Source of the DNA: Tissierellales bacterium
Lineage (GTDB): Bacteria > Bacillota > Clostridia > Tissierellales > Tissierellaceae
DNA length: 64,000 nt
NCBI GenBank assembly: GCA_030146915.1
Contig: JASLAT010000023.1
Span: 1 to 64,000, forward strand
Direction of reading: 5' to 3'
Below the pieces are notes generated by a model. That model saw only the letters and a program-made list of their open reading frames with translations, was not told where the DNA came from and searched no databases. Both the position numbers and the translations under genes were made by a program. Below, one piece after another: positions 51,628-60,556 of the stretch; within the stretch, counting starts at the first letter, position 1; every line of letters starts with the position of its first letter.

Positions 51628-52974
51628 ATGAAAACGAGAACTAAAGACTTAACTAGAGGTGATATAACCTCTACTTTGATAAAGTTAGCAATACCTATAA
51701 TGGCAACCTCTTTAGTTAATATGCTTTATAATTTAACTGACATGATGTGGCTAGGAAGGTATAGTACACAATCTGCGGCTGCTGCTGGAACAGCTGGATA
51801 TTTTACATCTTTAGCAGCAGGTATTATACTAATAGTGCAAACTGGATCATCAATAGGAGTAGCACAATCTTTTGGAAAAAAAGATTATGAAGGTGTGGGA
51901 GAATATATATCAAATGGGTTAAAACTAAACTTATTATTAGCCCTTACATATTCTCTCATACTTTTTATATTTAGGGAACCGTTAGTAGATTTTTTTAAAA
52001 TAGATAATTTAAGAGTGGTAGAAGAAACTCAAAGTTATCTAAAAATAATTAGTGTAGGATTATTATTTCAGTTTTTTAATCCTGTTTTTTCATCAATATT
52101 TAATGCGATGGGTAACAGTGTTACTCCTTTTAAAATCAATACGGTTGGCTTAGCACTAAACATAATATTGGACCCTATATTAATATTCGGTATAGGTCCC
52201 TTTAAAGAGTTAGGAATAGTTGGAGCAGGGCTTGCAACTTCTTTAGCACAGATTGTGGTTTTATTACTTTTTTTATTAGAGCTAGTAAGACATAGGCAGC
52301 ATTTTATGAATGTTAGTATAATAAAACCTTTTAATAAAAAGTACTTAAAGAAAATTTTATCTTTAGGATTACCAGGTTTTTTAGAAGCCACATTAAGAAC
52401 ATCTATAGGTATGATAATGTTAAAGATATTGGCAGTTTGGGGAGATAAAGCTATAGCTGTCCAATCAGTAGGTATACAGATTGAATCAATATCGTGGATG
52501 AGTGCCCAAGGATTTTCTAGTGCTCTTTCATCCTTTTCGGGTCAAAACTATGGTGTTAGGAATATAGAAAGAGTTAATGAAGGGTACAATAAGGGAATAA
52601 AAATTGTTGGTCTGCTTGGGCTTATAGTATCTTTTGTTTTTATATTTTTAGGAGAGTTTATTTTTAGTTTGTTTTTACCAGAAGATCCTTTAGCTATACA
52701 AATGGGTGGAAACTATCTTCGGATACTAGGTTTTTCTCAGACATTTATGTGTATTGAAATAGCAACTATGGGGTGCTTTAATGGGATATCAAGGCCTATT
52801 ATTCCATCAGTTATAAGTGTAGGTATGAATGGACTACGAATTCCGATTTCAAAAATATTGTCTGCAACAGGTTTAGGCTTAGATGGAATATGGTGGGCTA
52901 TTAGTGGAACAAGCATAATAAAAGGCCTTCTAACATATCCATTATGTAAGTATACTTTAAATAGGTTAGATTAA
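51628..52974 (+). CDS. MATE-family multidrug/Na+ antiporter
   Basis: The 448 aa have twelve hydrophobic segments and two homologous halves as in MATE transporters: DLTRGDITSTLIKLAIPIMA, DMMWLGRYS, and IAVQSVGIQIESISWMSAQG. It exports cationic compounds in exchange for Na+ or H+; the substrate is unknown. It is preceded by the structured leader and AAGGAGG, and followed by a terminator and a paralogue. Confidence 0.92.
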   Translation: MKTRTKDLTRGDITSTLIKLAIPIMATSLVNMLYNLTDMMWLGRYSTQSAAAAGTAGYFTSLAAGIILIVQTGSSIGVAQSFGKKDYEGVGEYISNGLKLNLLLALTYSLILFIFREPLVDFFKIDNLRVVEETQSYLKIISVGLLFQFFNPVFSSIFNAMGNSVTPFKINTVGLALNIILDPILIFGIGPFKELGIVGAGLATSLAQIVVLLLFLLELVRHRQHFMNVSIIKPFNKKYLKKILSLGLPGFLEATLRTSIGMIMLKILAVWGDKAIAVQSVGIQIESISWMSAQGFSSALSSFSGQNYGVRNIERVNEGYNKGIKIVGLLGLIVSFVFIFLGEFIFSLFLPEDPLAIQMGGNYLRILGFSQTFMCIEIATMGCFNGISRPIIPSVISVGMNGLRIPISKILSATGLGLDGIWWAISGTSIIKGLLTYPLCKYTLNRLD

Positions 52975-53003
52975 AAGTATTCTTCTTAGAAGAATACTTT
53001 TAT
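52973..53003 (+). terminator. Perfect-palindrome terminator between the MATE genes
   Basis: AAAAGTATTCTTCT (52973-52986) is repeated inverted at 52988-53001, a 14-bp arm pair around one base. It begins inside the stop codon of the first MATE gene. Confidence 0.88.
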
Positions 53004-53030
53004 AATGATTATTTTGGTAAGGAGGTATAT

Positions 53031-54380
53031 ATGGCTAGAAGAGGTAGAGATTTAACAAAAGGAAATATAACTAGTACATTAATTAAATTAGCCCTGCCTA
53101 CAATGGGTACTGGTTTAGTAAACATGCTATATAGTTTGACTGATATTATGTGGTTAGGATGGCATAGTACTAAGTCATTAGCGGCAGCAGGTGCAGCAGG
53201 GTTTTTCATATGGTTTGCTGCAGGCGTAATAATGATCTCTCAGGTAGGTGTTGGTATAGGAGTAGCGCAGTCTTATGGGAAAAATGATAAGGAGGCACTA
53301 GCTTCTTATATTTCAAATGGACTGAAATTAAATTTGTTTTTAGCTTTAAGTTATTCTTTTTTAATGTTTACATTTAGACATAATTTAATAGGATTTTATG
53401 GTATGGAAGATCCAAGTGTAGTTCAACAAGCTATATGGTATATGGAAATTATAAGTATAGGCCTTATTTTTCAGTTTTTTAACCCAGTTATATCAGCTAT
53501 ATTTAACTCTACTGGAAATAGTTTAACACCTTTTATTATAAATACCATAGGATTAATTGCTAATATGATATTAGACCCTCTTTTAATTTTTGGATATGGA
53601 CCTTTTCCAGCTTTAGGAATTAAGGGAGCTGCTATTGCTACTACACTAGCTCAACTTACAGTACTATCGTGTTTTATAGTACTTTCTTATAGGAGTCCTG
53701 AATTATTTGAAGGAGTAAAAATATTTAAAAAACCAGATATGACTTATGTTAAAAGAATTGTGAAACTAGGATTTCCAGGTTTTTTACAAAACTCTATGCA
53801 TTCTGGTATAAGTATGGTTATTGCTAAAATACTAGCGGCATGGGGTGAAACAGCAATAGCAGTTCAATCTGTAGGTGCACAAATTGAATCTATATCTTGG
53901 ATGACAGCCGAGGGATTTTCTGCCGCTTTAACAGCTTTTGTTGGACAAAATTATGGTGCTAGGAATATAGACAGGGTTCAGGAAGGATATAAAAAAGGAA
54001 CTTTAATAGTATCAAGCATTGGTCTATTTGCTGCTATATTATTTATATTTTTTGGTGAATCAATATTTAGTCTTTTCGTTCCTAATGATCCAGAGGCTAT
54101 ATCACTAGGAAAAGATTATTTAAGAATTTTAGGCTATTCACAGGTATTTATATGTATGGAGATATCTTCAATGGGAGCATTTAATGGTATAGGGAGACCT
54201 GTTATCCCAGCAGTGATAGGTATGACTTTAAATGCTTTAAGGATACCAATATCATTATTTTTATCAAAAGGTCCATTAGGATTAAATGGTATATGGTGGA
54301 GTATAGCAGGAACGAGTATAGTCAAGGGAAGTTTATCTACACCACTTTGTATATATAGTCTAAATAGGTTGGAAGAATAA
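53031..54380 (+). CDS. MATE-family multidrug/Na+ antiporter, second copy
   Basis: This 449-aa protein is a close paralogue of the preceding gene: DLTKGNITSTLIKLALPTMG, DIMWLGWHS, and IAVQSVGAQIESISWMTAEG match it nearly residue for residue. It has AAGGAGGT but no leader like that of the first copy. The pair is most simply an old tandem duplication. Confidence 0.92.
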   Translation: MARRGRDLTKGNITSTLIKLALPTMGTGLVNMLYSLTDIMWLGWHSTKSLAAAGAAGFFIWFAAGVIMISQVGVGIGVAQSYGKNDKEALASYISNGLKLNLFLALSYSFLMFTFRHNLIGFYGMEDPSVVQQAIWYMEIISIGLIFQFFNPVISAIFNSTGNSLTPFIINTIGLIANMILDPLLIFGYGPFPALGIKGAAIATTLAQLTVLSCFIVLSYRSPELFEGVKIFKKPDMTYVKRIVKLGFPGFLQNSMHSGISMVIAKILAAWGETAIAVQSVGAQIESISWMTAEGFSAALTAFVGQNYGARNIDRVQEGYKKGTLIVSSIGLFAAILFIFFGESIFSLFVPNDPEAISLGKDYLRILGYSQVFICMEISSMGAFNGIGRPVIPAVIGMTLNALRIPISLFLSKGPLGLNGIWWSIAGTSIVKGSLSTPLCIYSLNRLEE

Positions 54381-54424
54381 CAAAAAAACTGTATAATAAA
54401 GTAGAAAGAAATGGTGGTGGATAT

Positions 54425-55105
54425 ATGCTAGGCATTGAAGAAATAATATTTAAACTTATATTGGCCTCTCTTTTAGGCAGTATCATAGGAATTGAAAGAG
54501 AGATCAATAAAAGACCTGCAGGATTAAGAACCCATGTTTTAGTAACTTTAGGAGCTACTCTAATAACAATAGTTTCTATATCAGGTGCAGTTAAAACTGG
54601 TTATGGTGACCCATATAGGTTAGCAGCACAGGTTGTAAGTGGTATAGGTTTTTTAGGTGCGGGAACAATTATGCAAAGAGAAGATGAAGTAGATGGCTTA
54701 ACTACAGCAGCTAGTTTGTGGGTAACTGCAGGTATAGGTATGGGTATAGGAACAGGATATTACCTAGCCTCTGTTACTACTGCCGTTATGGTGCTTATTG
54801 TTCTTATGAGTTTGGGAATATATGAAGATATAACCATATCTAGGAAATACAGTATTGTCAAATTACAGTTACTGAATAATCCGGATATTATAGAGTCAGC
54901 TAGTAAATATTTAGAACAATGTAACATAAATATTAAGGGAGTTTTCTTTCCAGATGAGCAAAAAGCTCAAGATGATTTTATAGATATTAGCTATAAGGTT
55001 AGTATTCCAAAAAGATGTGATAGAACCATACTTGTGGATGATTTAATGTCTTGTGCTGGAATAAGAAAAGTAGAAATCTTAAGATATGGAGGAGAAAAAC
55101 AGTGA
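54425..55105 (+). CDS. MgtC/SapB-family membrane protein
   Basis: The N-terminal half has the MgtC motif set, GSIIGIEREINKRPAGLRTH, then QVVSGIGFLGAGTIMQR and GLTTAASLWVTAGIGMGIG, with about four helices. The C-terminal 80 residues form a soluble ACT-like domain. MgtC proteins relate to magnesium limitation and ATPase control, but many family members have no known role. The 226-aa protein overlaps the next gene by 4 nt (GTGA). A paralogue lies at 56457. Confidence 0.88.
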   Translation: MLGIEEIIFKLILASLLGSIIGIEREINKRPAGLRTHVLVTLGATLITIVSISGAVKTGYGDPYRLAAQVVSGIGFLGAGTIMQREDEVDGLTTAASLWVTAGIGMGIGTGYYLASVTTAVMVLIVLMSLGIYEDITISRKYSIVKLQLLNNPDIIESASKYLEQCNINIKGVFFPDEQKAQDDFIDISYKVSIPKRCDRTILVDDLMSCAGIRKVEILRYGGEKQ

Positions 55106-55851
55106 GAAAATATATATTCATAAGTATTTTGATAGCATCTTTAAGTACAACGCTAATGGGTTGTGAAAAGGAAGCTATAAGAGACGATGTTATTGATCAA
55201 AAAGAAGTTATTGAAGAAAATGTAGAAGAAAATGCAGAGGAAAATAATAAGGAGGAGTTAAAAATGAATCAATTAGAAATGCCAAAGCAAGGTGAAGAAG
55301 TAGCTGTATTGTCAACAAATATGGGAGATATAAAAATTAGACTTTTCCCAGAAGCTGCACCAAAAGCAGTTGAGAATTTTGAAACACATATAAAAAATGG
55401 ATATTATGATGGATTAACTTTTCATAGAGTTATGGATGGATTTATGATTCAAGGTGGTGATCCAACAGGTATAGGAATTGGTGGAGAAAGTATATGGGGT
55501 AAACCATTTGAGGATGAGTTCCATAAAGATTATAGAAATTTTAGAGGGGCTTTATCAATGGCTAACTCAGGACCTAATACAAATGGAAGTCAATTTTTTA
55601 TAGTTCAAGCAAAAGAAATGCCAAATCAAGTATTAGAATTACTTGAAAGTGGATCTTTTTCTGAAGAGATAAAAGAAGCTTATAAATCTTTAGGAGGAAC
55701 TCCATGGTTGGATGGTGGCCATACAGTTTTTGGTCAAGTTTATGATGGCATGGAAGTAGTTGATGCTATAGCAAAAGTTAAGACAGATGGAAATGATAAA
55801 CCGTTAGAAGAGATAGTAATAAAAGAAGCTAAAATAGTGACGGTAGATTAA
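55102..55851 (+). CDS. Cyclophilin-type peptidyl-prolyl isomerase lipoprotein
   Basis: A lipoprotein signal peptide ends in the lipobox LMGC (Cys21), then an acidic linker rich in E and N, then a cyclophilin domain: TFHRVMDGFMIQGGDPTG, FRGALSMANSGPNTNGSQFF and TVFGQVYDGMEVVDAI. It would fold proteins on the outer membrane face. The start is GTG 55102, behind GGAGGAG and overlapping mgtC. Length 249 aa. Confidence 0.92.
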   Translation: MRKYIFISILIASLSTTLMGCEKEAIRDDVIDQKEVIEENVEENAEENNKEELKMNQLEMPKQGEEVAVLSTNMGDIKIRLFPEAAPKAVENFETHIKNGYYDGLTFHRVMDGFMIQGGDPTGIGIGGESIWGKPFEDEFHKDYRNFRGALSMANSGPNTNGSQFFIVQAKEMPNQVLELLESGSFSEEIKEAYKSLGGTPWLDGGHTVFGQVYDGMEVVDAIAKVKTDGNDKPLEEIVIKEAKIVTVD

Positions 55852-55864
55852 CAGGAGGATTGTG

Positions 55865-56434
55865 ATGCATCAATATAAAGGTAGGTTAATTGTTCATACA
55901 GGCTCTATGTTTTCTGGAAAAACCTCAAGCTTAGAAAAAGATATTAGCAGATTTAAAATTGCAGGTTATAATACTTTAGCATTTAAACCTATTGTAGATA
56001 GTAGGTATTCTAAAACTGAAATTGTAACTCATAATAATACTTGTCTTCAAGCTATAGCAATTGAAGAAATTAAAGATATTGTAGAATATTGTGAAGATAA
56101 AAAGCCAGATGTTATAGGAATAGATGAGGTTCAATTTTTAAAAGGAGAAATTAGCTCAATAATAGATGGTATTATGCATTTTTTATCTAAGGGTATTACC
56201 ATAGTTGTTGCTGGATTGGACATGGATTTTACAGGTAAACCCTTTGAAATTGTTAAGGAACTAATGCCTATATCTGACTACTTACATAAGCATCATGCTG
56301 TATGTGTATCTTGTGGAACAGATGCTTGGATCAGTCATAGAAAGAGCAATAAAGAAGAGAGAATAGTAATAGGAGCTGTAGAAGAGTATGAACCGCTTTG
56401 TAGAAAGTGTTTTTTAGAAACTAAATCTAAATAA
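55865..56434 (+). CDS. tdk: Thymidine kinase
   Basis: Tdk phosphorylates thymidine for salvage. The 189-aa protein has the P-loop GSMFSGKT (13-20), the DEVQF motif, the lasso region, and a zinc site of CVSC and CRKC. I take ATG 55865, 6 nt after AGGAGG, rather than GTG 55862. In Firmicutes tdk often lies near rpmE or prfA; here it sits between a cyclophilin and an MgtC gene. Confidence 0.95.
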   Translation: MHQYKGRLIVHTGSMFSGKTSSLEKDISRFKIAGYNTLAFKPIVDSRYSKTEIVTHNNTCLQAIAIEEIKDIVEYCEDKKPDVIGIDEVQFLKGEISSIIDGIMHFLSKGITIVVAGLDMDFTGKPFEIVKELMPISDYLHKHHAVCVSCGTDAWISHRKSNKEERIVIGAVEEYEPLCRKCFLETKSK

Positions 56435-56456
56435 AGCTGAAAGTATAGGTGGGAAA

Positions 56457-57116
56457 ATGATAAAAACAGAAGAGTTGATTTTTAGACTTTTTTTAGCCAC
56501 TATAATTGGTGGAATTATAGGTGCGGAAAGAGAAACAACTAGACGACCAGCTGGGCTAAGAACTCATACTTTAGTAACTTTAGGATCAGCTCTATATATG
56601 TTACTCTCATTATATGGACATGATAAGGCTAAAGCTTTAGGGCTAAATACAGATCCACATAGAATTGCAGCTCAGGTTGTTAGTGGAATGGGTTTTTTAG
56701 GGGCTGGTACTATAATCAGAACTCAAGGAAAAGTATATGGGTTGACCACGGCAGCTAATTTATGGGTTTGTGCAGCAATAGGACTCTGTATAGGTGGTGG
56801 ATATTACTTTATATCTATAATATCTGCTTTTATAGTATTAATCACTCTAGTTACTGTAACTAGTGATGAAACTAAAAGTTTTAAAGTAGAATATAAAAAG
56901 CTAATAATAACAAGTGAGGACCGTAATGGTTTGATGAAAGATATAGGTAAGAGCTTGGCAGATAATCATATAACTATTCAAAAAGTAGGGCTACTAAAGA
57001 ACCAAAATAATCTAGATATAAATATATTATTAAAATTACCATTTAATATGAATAGTGATATAATATTTTCTTCTATTGAAAAAATAGATGGAGTAAAAAC
57101 AGTAAGTATAGAATAA
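56457..57116 (+). CDS. MgtC/SapB-family membrane protein, second copy
   Basis: The 219-aa protein parallels the gene at 54425: GGIIGAERETTRRPAGLRTH, QVVSGMGFLGAGTIIR and GLTTAANLWVCAAIGLCIGG. The C-terminal 75 residues again look ACT-like. It starts at ATG 56457 behind TAGGTGGG. It is 22 nt after tdk and 17 nt before nudC, so all may be one transcript. Confidence 0.88.
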   Translation: MIKTEELIFRLFLATIIGGIIGAERETTRRPAGLRTHTLVTLGSALYMLLSLYGHDKAKALGLNTDPHRIAAQVVSGMGFLGAGTIIRTQGKVYGLTTAANLWVCAAIGLCIGGGYYFISIISAFIVLITLVTVTSDETKSFKVEYKKLIITSEDRNGLMKDIGKSLADNHITIQKVGLLKNQNNLDINILLKLPFNMNSDIIFSSIEKIDGVKTVSIE

Positions 57117-57133
57117 AACGGAGGGAATACAAA

Positions 57134-57967
57134 ATGAATTATATAAAATTTAAGCCCTCAAGAGTAGAAATATATGATAAGCAAAAAGATGACAAGTATT
57201 ATATATTTAGATCAAACAAGGTTTTAATAAATAAAAAAGATTATTCTTTACCAAATAGGTCTTATGTTGAAAAGAACTTAGAGCTAAAAGATTGTCTTTG
57301 TATGGGTGGATATCAAGGCTATAATTATTATCAGGCTAATATAGACTGTAATGATATCGATAAGGATTATAAATTTGTCGACTTGAGAAAATTTATGGAA
57401 AATACAGATAAGGATATTGAATATAGAATTGCTTCAAGAGCGTCTTTAATAAATAGCTTTAAAGATAGAAATGAGAATTGTGGTTATTGTGGTGGAGAAA
57501 CTATTTTAATCGACCATAGGGAGGATTGGGCTGTAAGATGTAGTGACTGTGGTATGTATAACTGGCCTACAACTTCTCCAGCTATAATAGTTGCTGTTAC
57601 CAAAGAAGATAAGCTTTTAATGGGAAGTAACGTAAGATGGGCAGATGATAGGTATAGTGTAATTGCTGGATTTGTTGAAATGGGAGAAAATTTTGAGGAT
57701 GCAGTAAAAAGAGAAGTACTTGAAGAAACGGGTATCAAGGTAAAAAACATTAAGTACTTTGGATCCCAAGCTTGGCCTTTTCCAAACTCTATGATGATAG
57801 GATTTACTGCAGAATATTTGTCAGGGGATATAGTTATTGAAAAAGAAGAGTTAACTGATGTAAAATGGTTTAAAAAGGAAGAAATTCCGGGTAAATTTAA
57901 TAACTCAAAAAGCATAGGTTCTAAACTTATAAGATGGTTTCTAAATGAATATAAATATAAAAAATAA
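57134..57967 (+). CDS. nudC: NAD(H) pyrophosphatase / RNA-decapping Nudix hydrolase NudC
   Basis: NudC cleaves NADH and removes NAD caps from RNA. The 277-aa protein has a zinc ribbon (Cys116, Cys119, Cys136, Cys139), a complete Nudix box from Gly179 to Ile201, with REVLEETG at 193-200, and the NudC-specific SQAWPFPNS (211-219). The N-terminal 100 residues are less conserved. GGAGGG precedes the ATG, and a terminator follows. Confidence 0.95.
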   Translation: MNYIKFKPSRVEIYDKQKDDKYYIFRSNKVLINKKDYSLPNRSYVEKNLELKDCLCMGGYQGYNYYQANIDCNDIDKDYKFVDLRKFMENTDKDIEYRIASRASLINSFKDRNENCGYCGGETILIDHREDWAVRCSDCGMYNWPTTSPAIIVAVTKEDKLLMGSNVRWADDRYSVIAGFVEMGENFEDAVKREVLEETGIKVKNIKYFGSQAWPFPNSMMIGFTAEYLSGDIVIEKEELTDVKWFKKEEIPGKFNNSKSIGSKLIRWFLNEYKYKK

Positions 57968-57999
57968 GGTTGCTAATATTAAAGCAACCTTATTTTTTA
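57964..57999. terminator. Bidirectional terminator between nudC and rodA
   Basis: ATAAGGTTGCT (57964-57974) pairs with AGCAACCTTAT (57983-57993), followed on the plus strand by TTTTTT; the A-rich left flank supplies T on the minus strand. Confidence 0.92.
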
Positions 58000-59112
58000 A
58001 AATTTTAAATTTTCTCTATGGACTGCTACACTTAATGCCAAACCTACAGATACTAAATTTACTAATTGAAATGTTCCACCATGGCTAATAAAGGGTAGTG
58101 GTATTCCTGTAATCGGCATAACTCCCAATGTCATACCTATATTTTCAAAAACATGAAAAACTAATATAGCCGCAATTCCAATAACGATCAAAGATCCAAA
58201 TAAGTCTGTACTTTCTCTTGCTATTTCAATTAATCTTTTTAGGAAAATAAAATAAAGGATAATTAAAAATAGACCACCTACAAAGCCTAGTTCCTCAACA
58301 ATTACTGGGAAAATAAAGTCATCTTGTTTCTGTGGGATATATTGAAATTGTGTTTGAACGCCTTTAAAAAGTCCTCTCCCCCAAAACTTACCTGACCCTA
58401 TGGCTATTCTACCTTGTATAGCTTGATAATTAGTATTAGAAGCATCTCTTTCAGGATCTAAAAAGTTAAAAATTCTATCTTTTTGGTATTGATCCAGCCT
58501 AAACCAAAGTACTGGTAAACTCATTATACCAAGTACTAGTGCAGATATTATATACTTCCATCTTACTCCTGCTACAAATAACATAGCTGCTATAAAAAAT
58601 ATAAATACCATAGCTGTTCCAGCATCTGGTTGTCCTAGGATAAGAACAACTGGGAACATAGCAAAGGCTAAAACTTTTAGAAGGGTTATCGGCTCATTAA
58701 GCGTATGTTTATTTATATCTATATATTTTGAAAGAGATATAATAAGTCCTAGTTTAACAAACTCAGAAGGTTGAAAAACGATACCACCTATACTTAGCCA
58801 TGAGTCTGCACCCCATTGTTCCCCACCTATTCCAAAAAATAAAACAAGTACTAATAAAAAATTTGATATAGCATATATATGTAGGTAAAAATCACCTAAT
58901 ATTTGATAATCAAAAAATAAAAAGAATATTATAGCTATTGAGCCTAAAAATGTAGCAGCTCCTTGTGCCCTTAATATTCTAAAACTTTTTTCAGGTGGGA
59001 AACTTAAAGTAGCGCTATATAGCATTATAAATCCAAAGGTGCATAAGATTAATGTTGTAAAAAACAAAGTGTAATCAAACCTTTTTCCAAATCTTTTCTT
59101 TAAGTTAATCAT
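57997..59112 (-). CDS. rodA: SEDS-family peptidoglycan polymerase RodA/FtsW
   Basis: SEDS proteins polymerise lipid II; RodA does so for side-wall growth. The 371-aa protein has about ten membrane helices, MLYSATLSFPPEK near the N-terminus, DFIFPVIVEELGFVGG near residue 280, and MTLGVMPITGIPLPFISHGG, the hallmark. The length favours RodA over FtsW. No partner class B PBP is nearby. ATG 59112 lies behind AAAGGAG on the minus strand. Confidence 0.93.
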   Translation of the reverse strand: MINLKKRFGKRFDYTLFFTTLILCTFGFIMLYSATLSFPPEKSFRILRAQGAATFLGSIAIIFFLFFDYQILGDFYLHIYAISNFLLVLVLFFGIGGEQWGADSWLSIGGIVFQPSEFVKLGLIISLSKYIDINKHTLNEPITLLKVLAFAMFPVVLILGQPDAGTAMVFIFFIAAMLFVAGVRWKYIISALVLGIMSLPVLWFRLDQYQKDRIFNFLDPERDASNTNYQAIQGRIAIGSGKFWGRGLFKGVQTQFQYIPQKQDDFIFPVIVEELGFVGGLFLIILYFIFLKRLIEIARESTDLFGSLIVIGIAAILVFHVFENIGMTLGVMPITGIPLPFISHGGTFQLVNLVSVGLALSVAVHRENLKF

Positions 59113-59235
59113 ATAAAACTCCTTTACTAAATAACTTAGTGTATTATATCATATTATAGATGAATATATAAGTAAAACTGTCAATAATACTTATAGTGTA
59201 ATATATTTTAAATATAAATATTAAGGGGGGATATT

Positions 59236-60255
59236 ATTAAAAATTGTATAAAAAGTCTGGCTAATGATTTAGGAATAGATATATGTAGAGTTGTTAATTA
59301 TAAAATAAGTGAACATAGATTAAATTGGCTAAAACAAAGAAAAGTCTTAGGCTATCAAACAGAGTTTGAAGAAAAAGACTTAGAATTAAGAACTGATCCA
59401 AAAAAAGTTATGCCAAATACTAAATCGATAATTGTAATAGGTCAATCATATAACTATCCTTCAAATAAGACAGTACGATTTAAATATAGAGGATATTTAT
59501 CTAAGTCTAGTAGAGGATTAGACTATCATATTGTATTAAAAGAAAAGATGGGAAATCTTGTAAAAGAAATATTAAAATTTAAAAGTTTTAGCTATAAGAT
59601 ATATGTAGATACAGGTCCTCTTATTGATAGAGAATTAGCAGAAGCTGCAGGTATTGGGTATTTCGGGAAAAATTGTTCTATAATAAATGATAAGTATGGA
59701 TCTTTTATAGCTATAGGATATATATTAACAGATTTAGAAATGACCTCGGATGAAACTATAAATGATGATTGTGGCAGCTGTGATTTATGCATAAGAGCCT
59801 GTCCAACCGGAGCTTTATCAGGAGATTATAAAGTAAATCCTAAAAAGTGTATATCATATTTAACCCAAACTAAAGAAGATATAGAAGAAAAATTAAGAAG
59901 AAAAATGGGTGTAAAAATATTTGGTTGTGATACTTGTCAATTAGTTTGTCCAAAGAATAAGGGGATACTTTATTCAAAGGAAGAGAAGTTTCATCCTGGT
60001 GTTGATGGTGGGCATATAGATTTACTTGAATTTTTAAAATTAACAAATAGAGATTTTAAGGATAAGTATGGTAAAATAGCAGGTAGTTGGAGAGGTAGAA
60101 ATATACTAAAAAGAAATGTGATTATAGCTTTGGCTAATATTGGTAACAAGGAAGTATTGGATTATTTATATAAAGAAAGTAAGAGTGAAAGCAAAATGAT
60201 TTCATATTATGCAAGGTGGGCAATTGGAGAAATTATTAGAAAAAATAATAGGTGA
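59236..60255 (+). CDS. queG: Epoxyqueuosine reductase, probable ATT start
   Basis: QueG is a cobalamin- and Fe-S-dependent enzyme for the last step of queuosine synthesis. Two Fe-S clusters are evident from Cys179, Cys182, Cys185 and Cys189 (CGSCDLCIRACP) and Cys231, Cys234 and Cys238 (CDTCQLVCP). The first ATG, 59410, would cut off about 58 family residues. The frame is open back to ATT 59236, 5 nt after AAGGGGGG, giving 339 aa. No canonical start is in frame there. Confidence 0.85.
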   Translation: MKNCIKSLANDLGIDICRVVNYKISEHRLNWLKQRKVLGYQTEFEEKDLELRTDPKKVMPNTKSIIVIGQSYNYPSNKTVRFKYRGYLSKSSRGLDYHIVLKEKMGNLVKEILKFKSFSYKIYVDTGPLIDRELAEAAGIGYFGKNCSIINDKYGSFIAIGYILTDLEMTSDETINDDCGSCDLCIRACPTGALSGDYKVNPKKCISYLTQTKEDIEEKLRRKMGVKIFGCDTCQLVCPKNKGILYSKEEKFHPGVDGGHIDLLEFLKLTNRDFKDKYGKIAGSWRGRNILKRNVIIALANIGNKEVLDYLYKESKSESKMISYYARWAIGEIIRKNNR

Positions 60256-60259
60256 TAAA

Positions 60260-60541
60260 TTGATAGTATTAGTTTTTGAGGTAGACTTGATTATTTATGA
60301 GTCGAACTCATTAAAGGAAAAAAGGTCTGTTATAAATAGTTTAATAAGAAGATTACAAACTAGATTTAATGCTTCTATTGCAGAAGTGGGAAATTTAGAA
60401 TTATGGTCTAAGTCAAAGTTAGGTGTTGCACTTATTTCTAATGATAAGAAACATTTACAAGCTAAATTTTCAAAAATAATAAATTTTATAGATCAGGATC
60501 ATAGGGTAGAGACTATATCAATATATAAAGAATTTATTTAA
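60260..60541 (+). CDS. DUF503 (YlxP-like) protein
   Basis: At 93 aa this is the usual length for DUF503, whose B. subtilis member is YlxP. It has VDLIIYESNSLKEKRSVINS at the N-terminus and FNASIAEVGNLELWSKSKLG midway, both typical. The role is unknown, though it often lies near ribosome-maturation genes. I place the start at TTG 60260, behind TAGGTGAT, 4 nt after queG. Confidence 0.85.
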   Translation: MIVLVFEVDLIIYESNSLKEKRSVINSLIRRLQTRFNASIAEVGNLELWSKSKLGVALISNDKKHLQAKFSKIINFIDQDHRVETISIYKEFI

Positions 60542-60556
60542 AAAGAGGTGTTATAT

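Noticed and set aside
59410..60255. queG starting at ATG 59410
   Set aside because: It would drop about 58 residues that match QueG, and there is no ribosome binding site in front.
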